A DNA stretch of 64,000 nucleotides from JAYZBC01 sp036339375 (GTDB lineage: Bacteria; Pseudomonadota; Alphaproteobacteria; MPNO01; UBA2964): the NCBI GenBank assembly GCA_036339375.1, contig JAYZBC010000045.1:1-64000 (forward strand), read 5' to 3'. Positions 27,090 through 37,144 of this stretch are shown here, piece by piece. The translations under genes were made by a program, and so were the position numbers. A model generated the notes under the pieces. That model made no database searches. It was given only the letters and a program-made list of their open reading frames with translations, and had not been told where the DNA came from. The stretch's first letter is position 1, and each line of letters starts with the position of its first letter.

Positions 27090-27103
27090 TATAATAGGTT
27101 AAT

Positions 27104-27343
27104 TCAAAGATTATTATGTGTACCATCACATGTTGGCTGAGAGGAACTTTTTTTACACCCACAAAACCAGACGGTTTGATCACGTTTCGCAAGATACTGG
27201 ACCGGAGAAAAACCAGTCCCTTTATGTGATCCGTCGCAGAAAGGCTGGTTTTCGCTTTTTCCGCAAGCACACCACCAAAATTCTGTTCCCTCCTTTACCT
27301 CAATACCATAGGGTTCTTTCTGCGCAACTACAGGCTCTGTCAT
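27104..27343 (-). CDS. CDGSH iron-sulfur domain protein (two motifs)
   Basis: A 79-residue protein with two CDGSH-type [2Fe-2S] motifs, each using three Cys and one His. The first is [17 protein letters not shown] (about residues 24-40), the second [17 protein letters not shown] (about 60-76). Prokaryotic double-motif members are small soluble proteins thought to carry electrons or clusters; the reaction partner is not known. The gene is 14 bases upstream of the lipoprotein gene and divergent from ispH, which is itself an Fe-S enzyme, a suggestive but unproven link. Confidence 0.92.
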   Translation of the reverse strand: MTEPVVAQKEPYGIEVKEGTEFWWCACGKSENQPFCDGSHKGTGFSPVQYLAKRDQTVWFCGCKKSSSQPTCDGTHNNL

Positions 27344-27376
27344 GTTATTCCTTTCTTAAATGTTTCAATTGCGAAT

Positions 27377-27405
27377 TTAACGGCTAAAATAAAGCGTTGT
27401 ATAGA
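27377..27405 (+). promoter_or_regulatory. probable promoter of ispH-thrB-rnhA
   Basis: TTAACG at 27377-27382, a 17-base spacer and TATAGA at 27400-27405, in the 146-base gap between the divergent CDGSH gene and ispH. The -35 matches five of six positions of TTGACG and the spacing is ideal. Predicted transcription start near 27412 leaves about 22 bases before the small leader ORF and 78 before ispH. Confidence 0.45.
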
Positions 27406-27433
27406 TTAAAACTAAACTTTATTAGAGGAGTTT

Positions 27434-27493
27434 ATGTTTCTCAACCTTAACAGCAGATTAACCCGAAATTTTATTAAACACATGAATTTATGA
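27434..27493 (+). CDS. possible 19-residue leader ORF coupled to ispH
   Basis: An ATG at 27434 preceded by AGAGGAG (27424-27430; the AGGAG-ATG gap is three bases, somewhat short) opens 19 codons encoding MFLNLNSRLTRNFIKHMNL and stops with TGA at 27491-27493. That stop overlaps the ispH ATG in an ATGA junction. The ispH start has no ribosome site of its own, so termination-coupled re-initiation would explain its translation. The peptide has no run of one amino acid that would suggest attenuation. It may simply be a chance short ORF; conservation in relatives has to decide. Confidence 0.4.
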   Translation: MFLNLNSRLTRNFIKHMNL

Positions 27494-28437
27494 TGTCAAA
27501 ACCAGCACTTAATATCCAGCTTGCAGGACCGAGGGGTTTTTGTGCGGGTGTTGAAAGAGCAATTTCGACTGTAGAAACAGCTCTAGAAAAATATGGCCCC
27601 CCTGTATACGTAAGACACGAAATTGTCCATAACCGTTTTGTAGTTGATAATTTAAGGAAAAAAGGTGCCATTTTCGTTGATGACCTTGAAGGTATTCCTC
27701 AAAATGCGCGAGTCATATTTTCAGCACATGGCGTTCCCAAATCTATTCCTGAAGAGGCCAATCGTAAAAAACTAATTTACATCGACGCAACTTGCCCTTT
27801 AGTAAGTAAAGTACATGTTGATACTAACCGACATAAAAAAGCTCATAAAAAGGTTATTTTAATTGGCCACGCAGGTCACCCGGAAGTAGTGGGCACACTA
27901 GGTCAATTATCTGAAGGTGAAATTTTATTAATAGAAAATGCAGAACAAGCAGAAAACCTCGCGGTTCCTGATAAAAATAATTTGGCTTTTGTCACACAAA
28001 CCACCTTATCCGTTGATGACACCAAGGAAATCATCGCTATTTTAAAACGACGTTTTCCAAATATCGTTGCACCTTTTAAAGAAGATATTTGTTATGCAAC
28101 GACTAACCGGCAAACTGCAGTAAAAGCAATTTCATCAGATTGCGATGCTTTCATAGTTGTAGGGGCAAAAAATTCATCCAATTCAAACAGATTAGTTGAA
28201 GTCGCTAAAGTTTCAGGCTGCCCAAAATCTATTTTAATCGCAAGGGCATCAGAATTGGATTTAAAATGGCTAGAAAATGTAAAGACATTGGGTGTTACTG
28301 CAGGTGCCTCTGCTCCAGAAATTTTGGTTCAGGAATTAATCCAAACACTGAGCGAGGTATTCGAAATAACGTTAAAGGAATTGTCTCAAGTTCGTGAAGA
28401 CGTCCATTTCAGCCTACCTAACTCATTATTGAATTAA
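27490..28437 (+). CDS. ispH: 4-hydroxy-3-methylbut-2-enyl diphosphate reductase
   Basis: A 315-residue [4Fe-4S] enzyme making IPP and DMAPP from HMBPP in the last step of the MEP pathway. The three cluster cysteines appear in GFCAGVERAI, DATCPLVSKVH and EDICYATTNRQ. Catalytic HEIVHNRFVVDNL, the TQTTLSVDDT motif and GAKNSSNSNRL are all present. The ATG at 27490 overlaps the stop of a short leader ORF. thrB follows after 29 bases and then rnhA, a conserved alphaproteobacterial trio. Confidence 0.97.
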   Translation: MMSKPALNIQLAGPRGFCAGVERAISTVETALEKYGPPVYVRHEIVHNRFVVDNLRKKGAIFVDDLEGIPQNARVIFSAHGVPKSIPEEANRKKLIYIDATCPLVSKVHVDTNRHKKAHKKVILIGHAGHPEVVGTLGQLSEGEILLIENAEQAENLAVPDKNNLAFVTQTTLSVDDTKEIIAILKRRFPNIVAPFKEDICYATTNRQTAVKAISSDCDAFIVVGAKNSSNSNRLVEVAKVSGCPKSILIARASELDLKWLENVKTLGVTAGASAPEILVQELIQTLSEVFEITLKELSQVREDVHFSLPNSLLN

Positions 28438-28466
28438 ATTTTAGGAACAATAGAAAAACACAAAGA

Positions 28467-29429
28467 ATGGCTGTTTATACGGAAGTATCAGATCAAGAAC
28501 TTAAGTCCTTTGTCGCTTTGTATAATATTGGTGAAGTCCAATCATGCAAGGGAATAGCAGAGGGAGTCGAAAATTCTAATTACCTTTTACAAACAACACG
28601 GGGAAAATACATCGTCACTTTATATGAAAAAAGGGTTTCTGTAAGAGAGTTACCCTTTTTTTTAGGTTTAATGGAACACCTTGCTTTACAAAATTTTTTC
28701 TCCCCTACACCTGTTCGAGGTCGCGATGGTGAATTGTGCCGTACACTTTGCGAAAAACTGGCAGCAATAACTACATTTTTGCCAGGATCATGTCCTATAA
28801 AAATAGCCCCATCTCACTGCGAGCAGTTGGGTATAGCAACTGCAAAAATGCATTTAGCAACTAACGGTTACAATTTTGAAAGAAGAAACCAACTTGGACG
28901 AAGTGGATGGTCAAGTTTATTTGGCCAAGTATTCGATAAAGCAAATAATTATGAATTAGATCTTTACAATATTATAAGAGAAGAATTGGTGTATCTGGAT
29001 AGGAATTGGCCATCTAACTTGCCTAAAGGAATTATTCACGGGGACCTTTTTCCCGATAACGTTTTTTTCCAGAATGAATTGATTTCTGGAATTATAGATT
29101 TTTACTTCGCTTGCAGTGGCTCTTATGCATACGAAATTGCAATTTGCCTCAACGCGTGGTGTTTTGAAAATGATATTAGTTTTAGCGTTACCAAGGCCAA
29201 AAGTTTGGTGAAAGGATATAATTCCATTAGAGAGTTAAATACACAAGAATTAGCAGCACTCCCTTTATTGGCGAGAGGAAGTGCCCTACGTTTTCTTCTA
29301 ACCAGGCTATATGACATCATACATCACCCCACGGGTGCACTGGTGAAACCAAAAGATCCCCTAGAGTATTTTAAAAAATTATTGTTCCACCAAAAGGCAA
29401 CTGGCCCTAGCGCTTATGGATTAGATTAG
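28467..29429 (+). CDS. thrB: homoserine kinase (aminoglycoside-phosphotransferase fold)
   Basis: A 320-residue kinase phosphorylating L-homoserine for threonine synthesis. This is the ThrB type with choline-kinase/APH fold rather than the GHMP type. Recognition comes from [16 protein letters not shown] at the N terminus, [13 protein letters not shown], the catalytic [13 protein letters not shown] (Brenner-type HGD-x4-N motif) and [18 protein letters not shown] supplying the Mg2+ Asp. Position between ispH and rnhA matches other alphaproteobacteria. Threonine synthase is at 34-35 kb. Confidence 0.95.
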   Translation: MAVYTEVSDQELKSFVALYNIGEVQSCKGIAEGVENSNYLLQTTRGKYIVTLYEKRVSVRELPFFLGLMEHLALQNFFSPTPVRGRDGELCRTLCEKLAAITTFLPGSCPIKIAPSHCEQLGIATAKMHLATNGYNFERRNQLGRSGWSSLFGQVFDKANNYELDLYNIIREELVYLDRNWPSNLPKGIIHGDLFPDNVFFQNELISGIIDFYFACSGSYAYEIAICLNAWCFENDISFSVTKAKSLVKGYNSIRELNTQELAALPLLARGSALRFLLTRLYDIIHHPTGALVKPKDPLEYFKKLLFHQKATGPSAYGLD

Positions 29430-29446
29430 GGAATGGCTCCAAAAAC

Positions 29447-29878
29447 TTGAACAAAGTAATCATTTATACGGATGGTGCCTGCAGCGGAAACCCAGGACCT
29501 GGTGGTTGGGGAGCTATAATAAGATATCGCAACCAAAAACGTGAAATTTTTGGTGGGGATGCAGAAACAACAAACAACCGAATGGAATTGAAAGCCGCAA
29601 TTATGGCATTAAAAACATTAAATCATTCTGCAGAAGTGATAATTTATACAGATAGCACTTATGTAAAAGAAGGAATTACCACTTGGATTAAAAATTGGAA
29701 ATCCAATAATTGGAAAACCGCAAACCGTAAACCAGTTAAAAATGTTGATTTATGGAAGACTCTTGATGAAGCCGCAAACAAACACGTTGTAGAATGGCGT
29801 TGGGTAAAAGGTCACTCTGGACATTCTGAAAACGAACGTGCAGACGAACTAGCCCGCCGAGGAATTAACCATAAATAG
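29447..29878 (+). CDS. rnhA: ribonuclease HI
   Basis: A 143-residue nuclease degrading RNA of RNA-DNA hybrids. All four acidic catalytic positions are visible: Asp in [16 protein letters not shown], Glu in NNRMELKAA, Asp in [12 protein letters not shown] and the C-terminal Asp in [21 protein letters not shown] gives the conserved His. The start is TTG at 29447, 17 bases after the thrB stop; no ATG fits before the first strand. The window thus encodes both RNase HI and HII. Confidence 0.96.
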   Translation: MNKVIIYTDGACSGNPGPGGWGAIIRYRNQKREIFGGDAETTNNRMELKAAIMALKTLNHSAEVIIYTDSTYVKEGITTWIKNWKSNNWKTANRKPVKNVDLWKTLDEAANKHVVEWRWVKGHSGHSENERADELARRGINHK

Positions 29879-29954
29879 GGGGGGAACTTTGGATTTAAGT
29901 TTCGTCAAAAATAAGAATAAATTGGATTAATTTTACTGATAATTAAAAGTTAAA

Positions 29955-32081
29955 TTAATTGTTTTGTCTATTTTCGTTTTTTTTATTTGCATTTTTTATA
30001 GCAGAAATTACAGAACTTTTTGTCAAAATTTCAGGCAAAACCTTTCCGTTTGGGAATTTTGACCCATAAACCACATCAAATGGAATTCCGTAACGCATAA
30101 ATTTTTTTAGAAAAGCGGATATTTGTGGATCTGGTTGAGTCCAATCGGCCTGCATTGCAATTATATCTTTATCATTTAACAGTTTTTTAATTACAGGGGT
30201 ATCCAATACTAAAAATTTATTAACTTTGCATGAAATACACCAATCTGCTGTAACGTCAACAAACACCTTTTTACCAGTTGCTAAATGTTTTTCAATCATT
30301 GTTGGGTCAAAAACCGCCCAATTTTTTGGTGTAGTGGGCACTAATGGATTTGGTACCTCTGAAAAACGTGCAGTTGCAATAAATATTATAATTCCCATAA
30401 CAACCGCACTTGCTGTAAAAATTTTCTTAATAACTTCAGTTGCCGTCCTTCGAAAATATAAAACTATTAGCAAAGCTAATAGAATTATGGCTGTAATAAC
30501 TGAGGGTGTGCGCCCTATCTGTTTTTCCAGAACAGTGATCAACCAAAGTGCAGTCGCTAAAAAAAACACTCCTAAAATCCGTTGGAATGTAACCATCCAT
30601 GCTCCTGGCTTAGGTAACCATTTAACAAAAATGGGAAAAATTGAAACCAACAAATAGGGGAAGGCTAACCCCAAGGCGAGTACCGAAAAAATTGTGTAGA
30701 TTTCAACAGGCCCCCGTGCCAGCGCAAATCCCACTGCTGTACCCACAAAGGGGGCGGAACATGGTGTTGCCAGTAATGTAACAAAAATGCCAGTTACAAA
30801 GTGTCCTAAAATTCCCTGTTTCAAAGAGGTATTATTAAGGTTACTAAATGCGGGTAATTTAAAATCTAAAAATCCCCAAAAGTTTGCAGTAAAAATTACA
30901 ACCAGGAGTGTCATAGAAATGAGAAAAAGAGGTTGCTGAAATTGGATACCCCACCCTATCGTTTGCCCGGCTCCCTTTAAGGAAACGACCAAGGTAGCAA
31001 GACTTATAAAAGAAACATAAATTCCAGCTGCTGAGGCAAGGAACCCTTTACGAACGATTTTTGGTTCCGCTCCACTCTGACTTACTACTGACAGCAATTT
31101 CAATGATAATACCGGTAACACACAAGGCATGAGGTTTAAAATTAATCCGCCTAGAAAAGCCAAACCTAGAAGAAAAAAAAGAGTTGATTTCGGTGTTTGG
31201 GACAAAAAATTTATTTTTTGCAGTTCTTTTATTACAATTGTTTCTTCAAACGATCCTTTAGTATCTAAAATCGTTACGGTAATTTTTGAACTCAATAAAG
31301 TGCTAGATACTCCTGATTGTTCTGGTTCAATTGGAGATAAAATTGAAAAATTAAATGTTTTAGAACCATTCGACGTATTTTGCTTAAGTTTTGGTTTTCC
31401 AAACACAAAACCTCTGGGGCCCTCTACCAAAAGTGTAGGATTTTGTGCATTTCTGATAGAAATACTTAAGGTTTTCTGGCCTAACTTCCCAAAAACCAAG
31501 GCATCCATAATCATTCGATTTTTGCCAGTTACTTTTTTAGGAACTAACGCCCTAAAATCATCAATCAGAAACTTTTCTGTACCGGTGGATTTTGTTCCCA
31601 CAGGTAGAAACAACTCAAGAGTTGTTTCATATGGAATACAAATGTCCGCGCAGGTCAAATAGTTTATCTTTGCCTTAGCCTTGAGAGACTGATTTGAATT
31701 GTGAAGTAAAATATTGATAGGCAATATTACCTCATCTTTATACCCAAACGTTTCAAGACCAATCACAGAAAATTTTTCGGGTGCTGGCCATCGGATTTCC
31801 GCTTCCTTCAAATTATATGAACCCTTCCAATTGATTCCGGGTGGAAATCCGGCATCTCCAGGCGATCGCCAGTAAATCTTCCAGCCAGGTTTCATTCGAA
31901 AATGCAAACCTAAATTGATCTTAGTTTCTGAACCAATTGTATTGTCGGCAGAAATAAGACGGACTGATCCATGCTTGTTCTCCCACCAAGGACTAGAAGC
32001 ACCAAACACTGGACTAATGGCTATAAAAAATATTGTTAATAGGACAAAAAGTCCTAAAATTACTCGTAAGCCATCTCTCAT
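29955..32081 (-). CDS. DsbD/ScsB-like protein-disulfide reductase
   Basis: About 708 residues, starting at an ATG (32081) that gives a good signal peptide (MRDGLRVILGLFVLLTIFF); an upstream in-frame ATG at 32168 is less likely. A periplasmic beta domain with SCADI-like CADICIPYET, where two cysteines frame a short loop, covers residues 30-280. Eight or so transmembrane helices follow, with MPCVLPVLSLKLL and ATPCSAPFVGTAVG holding the paired membrane cysteines. A thioredoxin domain at the end has ADWCISCKVNKF. The design passes electrons from cytosolic thioredoxin to periplasmic proteins. The N-terminal domain resembles ScsB more than E. coli DsbD. Convergent with rnhA. Confidence 0.88.
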   Translation of the reverse strand: MRDGLRVILGLFVLLTIFFIAISPVFGASSPWWENKHGSVRLISADNTIGSETKINLGLHFRMKPGWKIYWRSPGDAGFPPGINWKGSYNLKEAEIRWPAPEKFSVIGLETFGYKDEVILPINILLHNSNQSLKAKAKINYLTCADICIPYETTLELFLPVGTKSTGTEKFLIDDFRALVPKKVTGKNRMIMDALVFGKLGQKTLSISIRNAQNPTLLVEGPRGFVFGKPKLKQNTSNGSKTFNFSILSPIEPEQSGVSSTLLSSKITVTILDTKGSFEETIVIKELQKINFLSQTPKSTLFFLLGLAFLGGLILNLMPCVLPVLSLKLLSVVSQSGAEPKIVRKGFLASAAGIYVSFISLATLVVSLKGAGQTIGWGIQFQQPLFLISMTLLVVIFTANFWGFLDFKLPAFSNLNNTSLKQGILGHFVTGIFVTLLATPCSAPFVGTAVGFALARGPVEIYTIFSVLALGLAFPYLLVSIFPIFVKWLPKPGAWMVTFQRILGVFFLATALWLITVLEKQIGRTPSVITAIILLALLIVLYFRRTATEVIKKIFTASAVVMGIIIFIATARFSEVPNPLVPTTPKNWAVFDPTMIEKHLATGKKVFVDVTADWCISCKVNKFLVLDTPVIKKLLNDKDIIAMQADWTQPDPQISAFLKKFMRYGIPFDVVYGSKFPNGKVLPEILTKSSVISAIKNANKKNENRQNN

Positions 32082-32212
32082 TGGTATAAATAACAAGGTT
32101 TTCACGTTTTCCATTTGTTGATAGTTAATATATAGACTTTCATTACGTACCTGAATTAGTAATTTCATAGGTTTAATTTTTGGTGCGAAAACCTCAGCGA
32201 AACAGGAACAAG

Positions 32213-32797
32213 ATGACAGACACCAATAAAGATGAAAATCAAAAAGGATATCTCACTGGTAACCTTTTGATCGCTATGCCGCAAATGGAAGACGAACGAT
32301 TTGTGCGTTCGGTAGTATACGTTTGTGCCCACACTTCAGATGGTGCCATGGGAATTGTGATTAATAAAGTTGTTGATAGCATCAGTTTCCCTGATTTACT
32401 AAAACAACTTAGAATTGGGTTGAAAGAAAAAAATGAAAAAATTCGTGTTCATTTTGGCGGTCCTGTAGAAACAGGAAGGGGTTTTGTCTTACACTCAGCA
32501 GATTATGTTCAGGATGCAACGCTCGTTATAAACAAGCAATTTGCTTTGACTGCTACAATCGATATTTTAAAAGACATTGCGGGAGGAGATGGACCCCAGA
32601 AATGCATTTTGGCGCTAGGTTATGCTGGATGGTCCCCAGGTCAACTGGATAAAGAAATTCAAGCTAATGGTTGGTTAAGTGTTCCCGCAGATAAAGAGTT
32701 GGTGTTTGGCAATGAACCGGATATGAAATGGGAAAGAGCGATGGCTAAAATTGGAATAGATTTTAGTATGCTATCTGGTAATGCCGGACATGCTTAA
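32213..32797 (+). CDS. YqgE/AlgH family protein (UPF0301)
   Basis: About 194 residues from ATG 32213, which has AGGAAC just upstream; a TTG at 32180 is also in frame but would read through this site. Family hallmarks are [55 protein letters not shown] and [16 protein letters not shown]. YqgE/AlgH proteins are widespread and small; AlgH affects alginate regulation in Pseudomonas, but the biochemical activity is unresolved. It is divergent from the dsbD-like gene and convergent with the M16 peptidase (10 bases). Confidence 0.93.
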   Translation: MTDTNKDENQKGYLTGNLLIAMPQMEDERFVRSVVYVCAHTSDGAMGIVINKVVDSISFPDLLKQLRIGLKEKNEKIRVHFGGPVETGRGFVLHSADYVQDATLVINKQFALTATIDILKDIAGGDGPQKCILALGYAGWSPGQLDKEIQANGWLSVPADKELVFGNEPDMKWERAMAKIGIDFSMLSGNAGHA

Positions 32798-32806
32798 TGA
32801 ACTTTT

Positions 32807-34069
32807 CTATTTAGACTGCAGACTCTCCCGAATTTGATCAAAATGTAATAAATTCTTTATGGGACCAACCGCTGCCACTGTCGGTTTTCCATTTAAACAA
32901 CTCTCTATGGTATCCATAACCGTCTGCAAGTCTACTGACTGAACCCTCTCTATTAATTCATCTATTGGTAAAACCCGTCCAAATACCGCCACTTGTCGAG
33001 CTATTTGCTCAGTGCGGGCAGCAGTGCTCTCTAGAGACATAACAATGCCCGCCTTTAATTGCATTTTTGCACGAAATAATTCTTTTTCTGTTATATTAGT
33101 TGTCGCCTTACGTAATTCATCACACAGAATAGGAAGAAGTTCCTTAAGTCCTTCCTGGCCGGTACCTACGTAAATGCCAAATAGCCCGCTGTCAGTATAA
33201 GAAGCAGAAAAAGCATATATAGAGTACGCCAATCCGAGTTCTTCACGAATTTTTTGGAATAACCGGGAAGACATTCCACCACCTAAAATTGTGGCAGCTA
33301 AGGAGATAGGATAAAATTTAGGATCTGCAAAGCCTGCCCCCTCAAAGCCCAAAACCAAATGGGTCTGCTCCAAAGGGCGGACTTCACGTCGATCACCACC
33401 AATATACTGGGCCCCAGAAAATTCTGAATCGTTTTCTGGATTTAATTTCATAAAGGCGTTTTGGACCATCCTAACAAAACCCTCATGATCTATATTTCCT
33501 GCAGCAGAAAGCACCATTCGAGAGGGTATATAGTGAGTGTTTCTATAACTGATTAAGTCTTTACGGGAAATTTTTTTTATAAATTTTGGAAATCCCAATA
33601 CCGGTTGACCTATCGGTTGTTCAGGGAACGCCATCCCCTGAAAATAATCAAAAACGAGATCTTCCGGTGTATCTAGTGATTGTGCTATCTCTTGCAACAC
33701 TACTAAACGTTCACGATCTAATTCAGTATTTTCAAATATAGAATTTTGGATAATATCAGCAATAATTTCGAGTGCCAGTTCTACATTTTCTTTTAAAATA
33801 GTTGCGTGAAAAGCCGTCACCTCCCGTGTGGTAAATGCATTTATTTGCCCCCCAACATCTTCAATTTCCTCCACTATTTGGCGAGCCGTACGTCTTGCGG
33901 TCCCCTTAAACACCATGTGTTCTAACAAATGAGATATTCCTTTGTTAGAGCTATTTTCATATCGAGTACCTACACTAACCCAAGCACCTAGTGACACTGT
34001 TTCAACAGCTTCCATTCGATGACTAACAACAGATAAATTATCTGGTAGTTTAGTTAACTCAACATTCAT
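32807..34069 (-). CDS. M16-family zinc peptidase (mitochondrial processing peptidase-like)
   Basis: A 420-residue metallopeptidase. The inverted zinc motif H-x-x-E-H is at residues 47-51 within GISHLLEHMVFKGTARR, with the third ligand region in ENVELALEIIADI about 75 residues on. GLAYSIYAFSASYTDSGLFGIY in the second half is the peptidasin C-terminal domain. Size and layout match the single-chain alphaproteobacterial relatives of the mitochondrial processing peptidase beta subunit. Overlaps the end of thrC by 11 bases, and that pair is conserved in alphaproteobacteria. Cytoplasmic (no signal peptide). Natural substrates unknown. Confidence 0.93.
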   Translation of the reverse strand: MNVELTKLPDNLSVVSHRMEAVETVSLGAWVSVGTRYENSSNKGISHLLEHMVFKGTARRTARQIVEEIEDVGGQINAFTTREVTAFHATILKENVELALEIIADIIQNSIFENTELDRERLVVLQEIAQSLDTPEDLVFDYFQGMAFPEQPIGQPVLGFPKFIKKISRKDLISYRNTHYIPSRMVLSAAGNIDHEGFVRMVQNAFMKLNPENDSEFSGAQYIGGDRREVRPLEQTHLVLGFEGAGFADPKFYPISLAATILGGGMSSRLFQKIREELGLAYSIYAFSASYTDSGLFGIYVGTGQEGLKELLPILCDELRKATTNITEKELFRAKMQLKAGIVMSLESTAARTEQIARQVAVFGRVLPIDELIERVQSVDLQTVMDTIESCLNGKPTVAAVGPIKNLLHFDQIRESLQSK

Positions 34070-35462
34070 GACGTTGCGAATGTTGTCGAATATATTTTTT
34101 TACCTGAGATAAATTACTTGGCAAATAAGTGACCTGTTCATGGCGTTCCATTAAAGAAGATAGTTTTGCTGGGAGGGAAGGTTTCACGCCAATTGCTTCC
34201 TCAACCGCTTCGGGAAATTTTGACGGATGTGCAGTCCCTAAAGCTACCATAGGAGTATTTTCCTTCCTCATAAACGCTTCTGCTGCATGAATACCGGTTG
34301 CTGTGTGAGGGTCTATAATAAGGTTATTATTTTGATAAATTTTTTCAATTTGGTTTTTTATACCTTTATCATCTAACCTTGATGCATAAAACAAACTACA
34401 AGCTTTTTCAAAAATTTCTATTTTTGGACGCATTTTACCCTGGTGTCTAAAATCTTCCATTACTGACTTTACTGAACTCCCATCACCGCCAGACAGGTCG
34501 AAAAGTACCCGCTCAAAATTACTGGAAATCTGTATATCCATCGCGGGACTTAATGTGGAAACGACAGGTTGGGTAATCATTTCACCAGTTTCAAAAAAAC
34601 GTACCAGGATATCGTTCGAATTTGTTCCCAGAATCAGCCGACGAATTGGTAATCCCATTTTTAACGCCACATAACCTGCACAAATATTGCCAAAATTTCC
34701 TGTAGGAACTGAAAACGAAACTGACCTTTTTGGGCTTCCAAGTTTTAATGCAGCAAAAAAGTAATATACAATTTGAGCCATAATTCGAGCCCAATTAATG
34801 GAATTCACCGCTGACAAGTTTTGCTCCTTACAAAATTTTTGGTCACAAAACATTGATTTTACAAGGTCCTGGCAATCGTCAAATGTTCCCTCTATTCCAA
34901 TATTAAAAACATTTGAATCTGTAACAGTCGTCATTTGGCGACGTTGAATGTCTGACACGCGGCCTTTCGGGTGCAAAATAAATATGTCAATTGCATCTCT
35001 TCCACGGCAAGCTTCGATTGCCGCTGATCCAGTGTCACCCGACGTCGCACCTATAACCGTTACTCTTTCTCCGCGCTTGGACAAAAAATAATCGAAAAGG
35101 CGACCAAGAACCTGTAGGGCAAAATCTTTGAAGGCCAAAGTTGGCCCATGAAAAAGCTCTAACAAATATAAATTTGGTGCCAAATTTTTTAGAGGAGCAA
35201 CCTCTGGGTGGCTAAAACTGGAATAAACTTCTGAAAGGATTGCTTTCAAATTGGTATCTTGGATTGTTTGGCCGACAAATGGTTTGATAATTCGGAAGGC
35301 TAAATCGCTATAGGAAAGGTCCCTGAATGTTTCCAAATCATCATGCGTAAATTTTGGCCAAATTTTAGGCACATACAGACCACCATCCTGCGCAAGCCCA
35401 CTGAGCAGAACATGTTCAAAATCACGACTAGGAGCAGCACCACGCGTGCTTACATAAAGCAA
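34059..35462 (-). CDS. thrC: threonine synthase
   Basis: A 467-residue PLP enzyme converting O-phospho-L-homoserine to threonine. The N-terminal YVSTRGAAPSRDFEHVLLSG and the lysine-bearing LFHGPTLAFKDFALQ (Lys112 as Schiff-base Lys) are typical, followed by GATSGDTGSAAIEA for phosphate binding and FSVPTGNFGNICAGYVA. It is the long form (type like yeast and E. coli). An AAGGAAAG ribosome site precedes ATG 35462. Overlapping M16 gene downstream; thrB is 5 kb away in another operon. Confidence 0.96.
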   Translation of the reverse strand: MLYVSTRGAAPSRDFEHVLLSGLAQDGGLYVPKIWPKFTHDDLETFRDLSYSDLAFRIIKPFVGQTIQDTNLKAILSEVYSSFSHPEVAPLKNLAPNLYLLELFHGPTLAFKDFALQVLGRLFDYFLSKRGERVTVIGATSGDTGSAAIEACRGRDAIDIFILHPKGRVSDIQRRQMTTVTDSNVFNIGIEGTFDDCQDLVKSMFCDQKFCKEQNLSAVNSINWARIMAQIVYYFFAALKLGSPKRSVSFSVPTGNFGNICAGYVALKMGLPIRRLILGTNSNDILVRFFETGEMITQPVVSTLSPAMDIQISSNFERVLFDLSGGDGSSVKSVMEDFRHQGKMRPKIEIFEKACSLFYASRLDDKGIKNQIEKIYQNNNLIIDPHTATGIHAAEAFMRKENTPMVALGTAHPSKFPEAVEEAIGVKPSLPAKLSSLMERHEQVTYLPSNLSQVKKYIRQHSQRHEC

Positions 35463-35540
35463 TTGCTTTCCTTAAACTAAAACCTAAAGCGTCAGAGATT
35501 ACCCACCTTACCAAAAAGCGACAATATCTAAAAATGTTGG

Positions 35541-37037
35541 TTATTCTAAATATTGTTGCTGTAGGTGCAATTTAAAAGCCTTCGTTCCAATCGGAGAACC
35601 GCTGGCTCCAGTTAAAATTTCATTGGTAGAAGCAGATGAGCCCTTAGAATGAATGTTTTCGCGTAGCCATCTCATTAGAGGAACAAAACACCCCTCAGAT
35701 AATTTTGGTTTAATTTCCGTTTCTGCAGTACAGGCGGCCTGGAAAATTTGTGCTGCAGCGAGTGCTCCCAATGTATAGGTAGGAAAATAACCGAACGCTC
35801 CATTAAACCAATGAATATCCTGAAGACAACCTTCTCGATCGTTTTTAGGTTCAACCCCGAGAAAATTTCTCATTTTTTCGTTCCAGATTGCCGGTAACTC
35901 TTCAACTTCAATTTCTCCAGAAATCAAAGCCTTTTCAATTTGATAACGTAAAATAACATGCAAGGGATAAGTAACTTCATCAGCTTCTACGCGAATTAAA
36001 CTTTTTGAAACTTTATTTTGAAGGCGATAAAAGTTGCCAGGTGTCCAAGCTGAGCCTTTGGAACCAAAAGCTGTCTTCATCAGGGGTACAGCAAAGGATA
36101 AAAACTCTAAACTACGGCACACTTGCATTTCGATTAACAAAGATTGACTTTCATGAATTGCCATACCCCGTGCTTGGCCAACAGGTTGGTGTCTCCACTT
36201 TTCGGGCAAACCTCTTTCATACATCGCATGTCCAGTTTCGTGTAAGACACCCATTAGCCCAGAAAGAAAATCATTTTTCTTATAACGAGTAGTAATCCTG
36301 ACGTCCTCTGAGACACCACCGCAAAAGGGATGTAAACTTTTATCCAACCGACCGTATTCGAAATTGAACCCTACCTGCTTCATCATAAACCGAGCCAAAT
36401 TTATCTGCGCTTCTTCATCAAACGGCCCGATTGGTATTTCTGGAGGTTTTCCAACTGATTGTTTAAAAACCACTTTTTCGGTAAGTTCCGGAAGAAATTC
36501 GTAGAGTTCGCAAAAAATACTATCTAACTCTTTAATAGTAGAATCCGGCTCGAATTCATCCATCAGTGCCTCATACGGTAATTTTCCAAAGCCAGAGCCC
36601 TTGGTGACAGCTTTTTCTCTAACTAAGCCTAAAAGTTTGGAAAAAGAATCCTTAACCAAACCAAAATCATTTTCCTGGCATGCCTTTCGCCAAGCCATCT
36701 GGCATGCGGAACTTGATTTGGATAAAGCTTGAACAAGTTTACCATCAACAAAAATCGCATGTTTCCAATGGCGACGCATTTCCCTAAGGTTAGCCCGGCG
36801 CCAAGGATCAGAGGGTGGTGAAATTTCACTTTCATTCAATAGAATACCAACTTGTTTACTAGTAATTATTGAATGTATTTTTTCCGTTAAAACTGCAAGC
36901 TGTTCTGAACGAACCATTGCCCCACCAATGGGCATATTTACGGACATATCCCAGTAAAGAAAACTTTCTATACCCTTTAAAGTAAAAATTTGGCAAAAAA
37001 TGATTTCCAATTCGGCGTATGCACTTAAGTCTTTCAA
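35541..37037 (-). CDS. M32-family carboxypeptidase Taq-like
   Basis: A 498-residue zinc carboxypeptidase. The HExxH motif is HETGHAMYERGLP near residue 267, with the third zinc ligand in IHESQSLLIE about 30 residues on. Other family blocks are the N-terminal YWDMSVNMPIGGAMVRSEQ, the DVRITTRYKKNDF segment and VEADEVTYPLHVILRYQIE. Family enzymes trim C-terminal residues from peptides and use a long active-site groove. No signal peptide, so a cytosolic peptide-recycling role is likely. The upstream gene in the same direction is absent; it is divergent from the phosphoribosyltransferase. Confidence 0.95.
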   Translation of the reverse strand: MKDLSAYAELEIIFCQIFTLKGIESFLYWDMSVNMPIGGAMVRSEQLAVLTEKIHSIITSKQVGILLNESEISPPSDPWRRANLREMRRHWKHAIFVDGKLVQALSKSSSACQMAWRKACQENDFGLVKDSFSKLLGLVREKAVTKGSGFGKLPYEALMDEFEPDSTIKELDSIFCELYEFLPELTEKVVFKQSVGKPPEIPIGPFDEEAQINLARFMMKQVGFNFEYGRLDKSLHPFCGGVSEDVRITTRYKKNDFLSGLMGVLHETGHAMYERGLPEKWRHQPVGQARGMAIHESQSLLIEMQVCRSLEFLSFAVPLMKTAFGSKGSAWTPGNFYRLQNKVSKSLIRVEADEVTYPLHVILRYQIEKALISGEIEVEELPAIWNEKMRNFLGVEPKNDREGCLQDIHWFNGAFGYFPTYTLGALAAAQIFQAACTAETEIKPKLSEGCFVPLMRWLRENIHSKGSSASTNEILTGASGSPIGTKAFKLHLQQQYLE

Positions 37038-37144
37038 ATGTAGTTGCCTAAATATAGGGTTTAGCTAAGTAAAGAAACTAACGCTTCAATAAAAATATAT
37101 GTTTGGATACACTAGTTGCCATTGTACATGTGAATGAAAAAATT

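Noticed and set aside
31129..31662. 177-residue open frame antisense to the DsbD-like gene
   Set aside because: The opposite strand encodes clear DsbD motifs; the antisense product has no recognisable domain.
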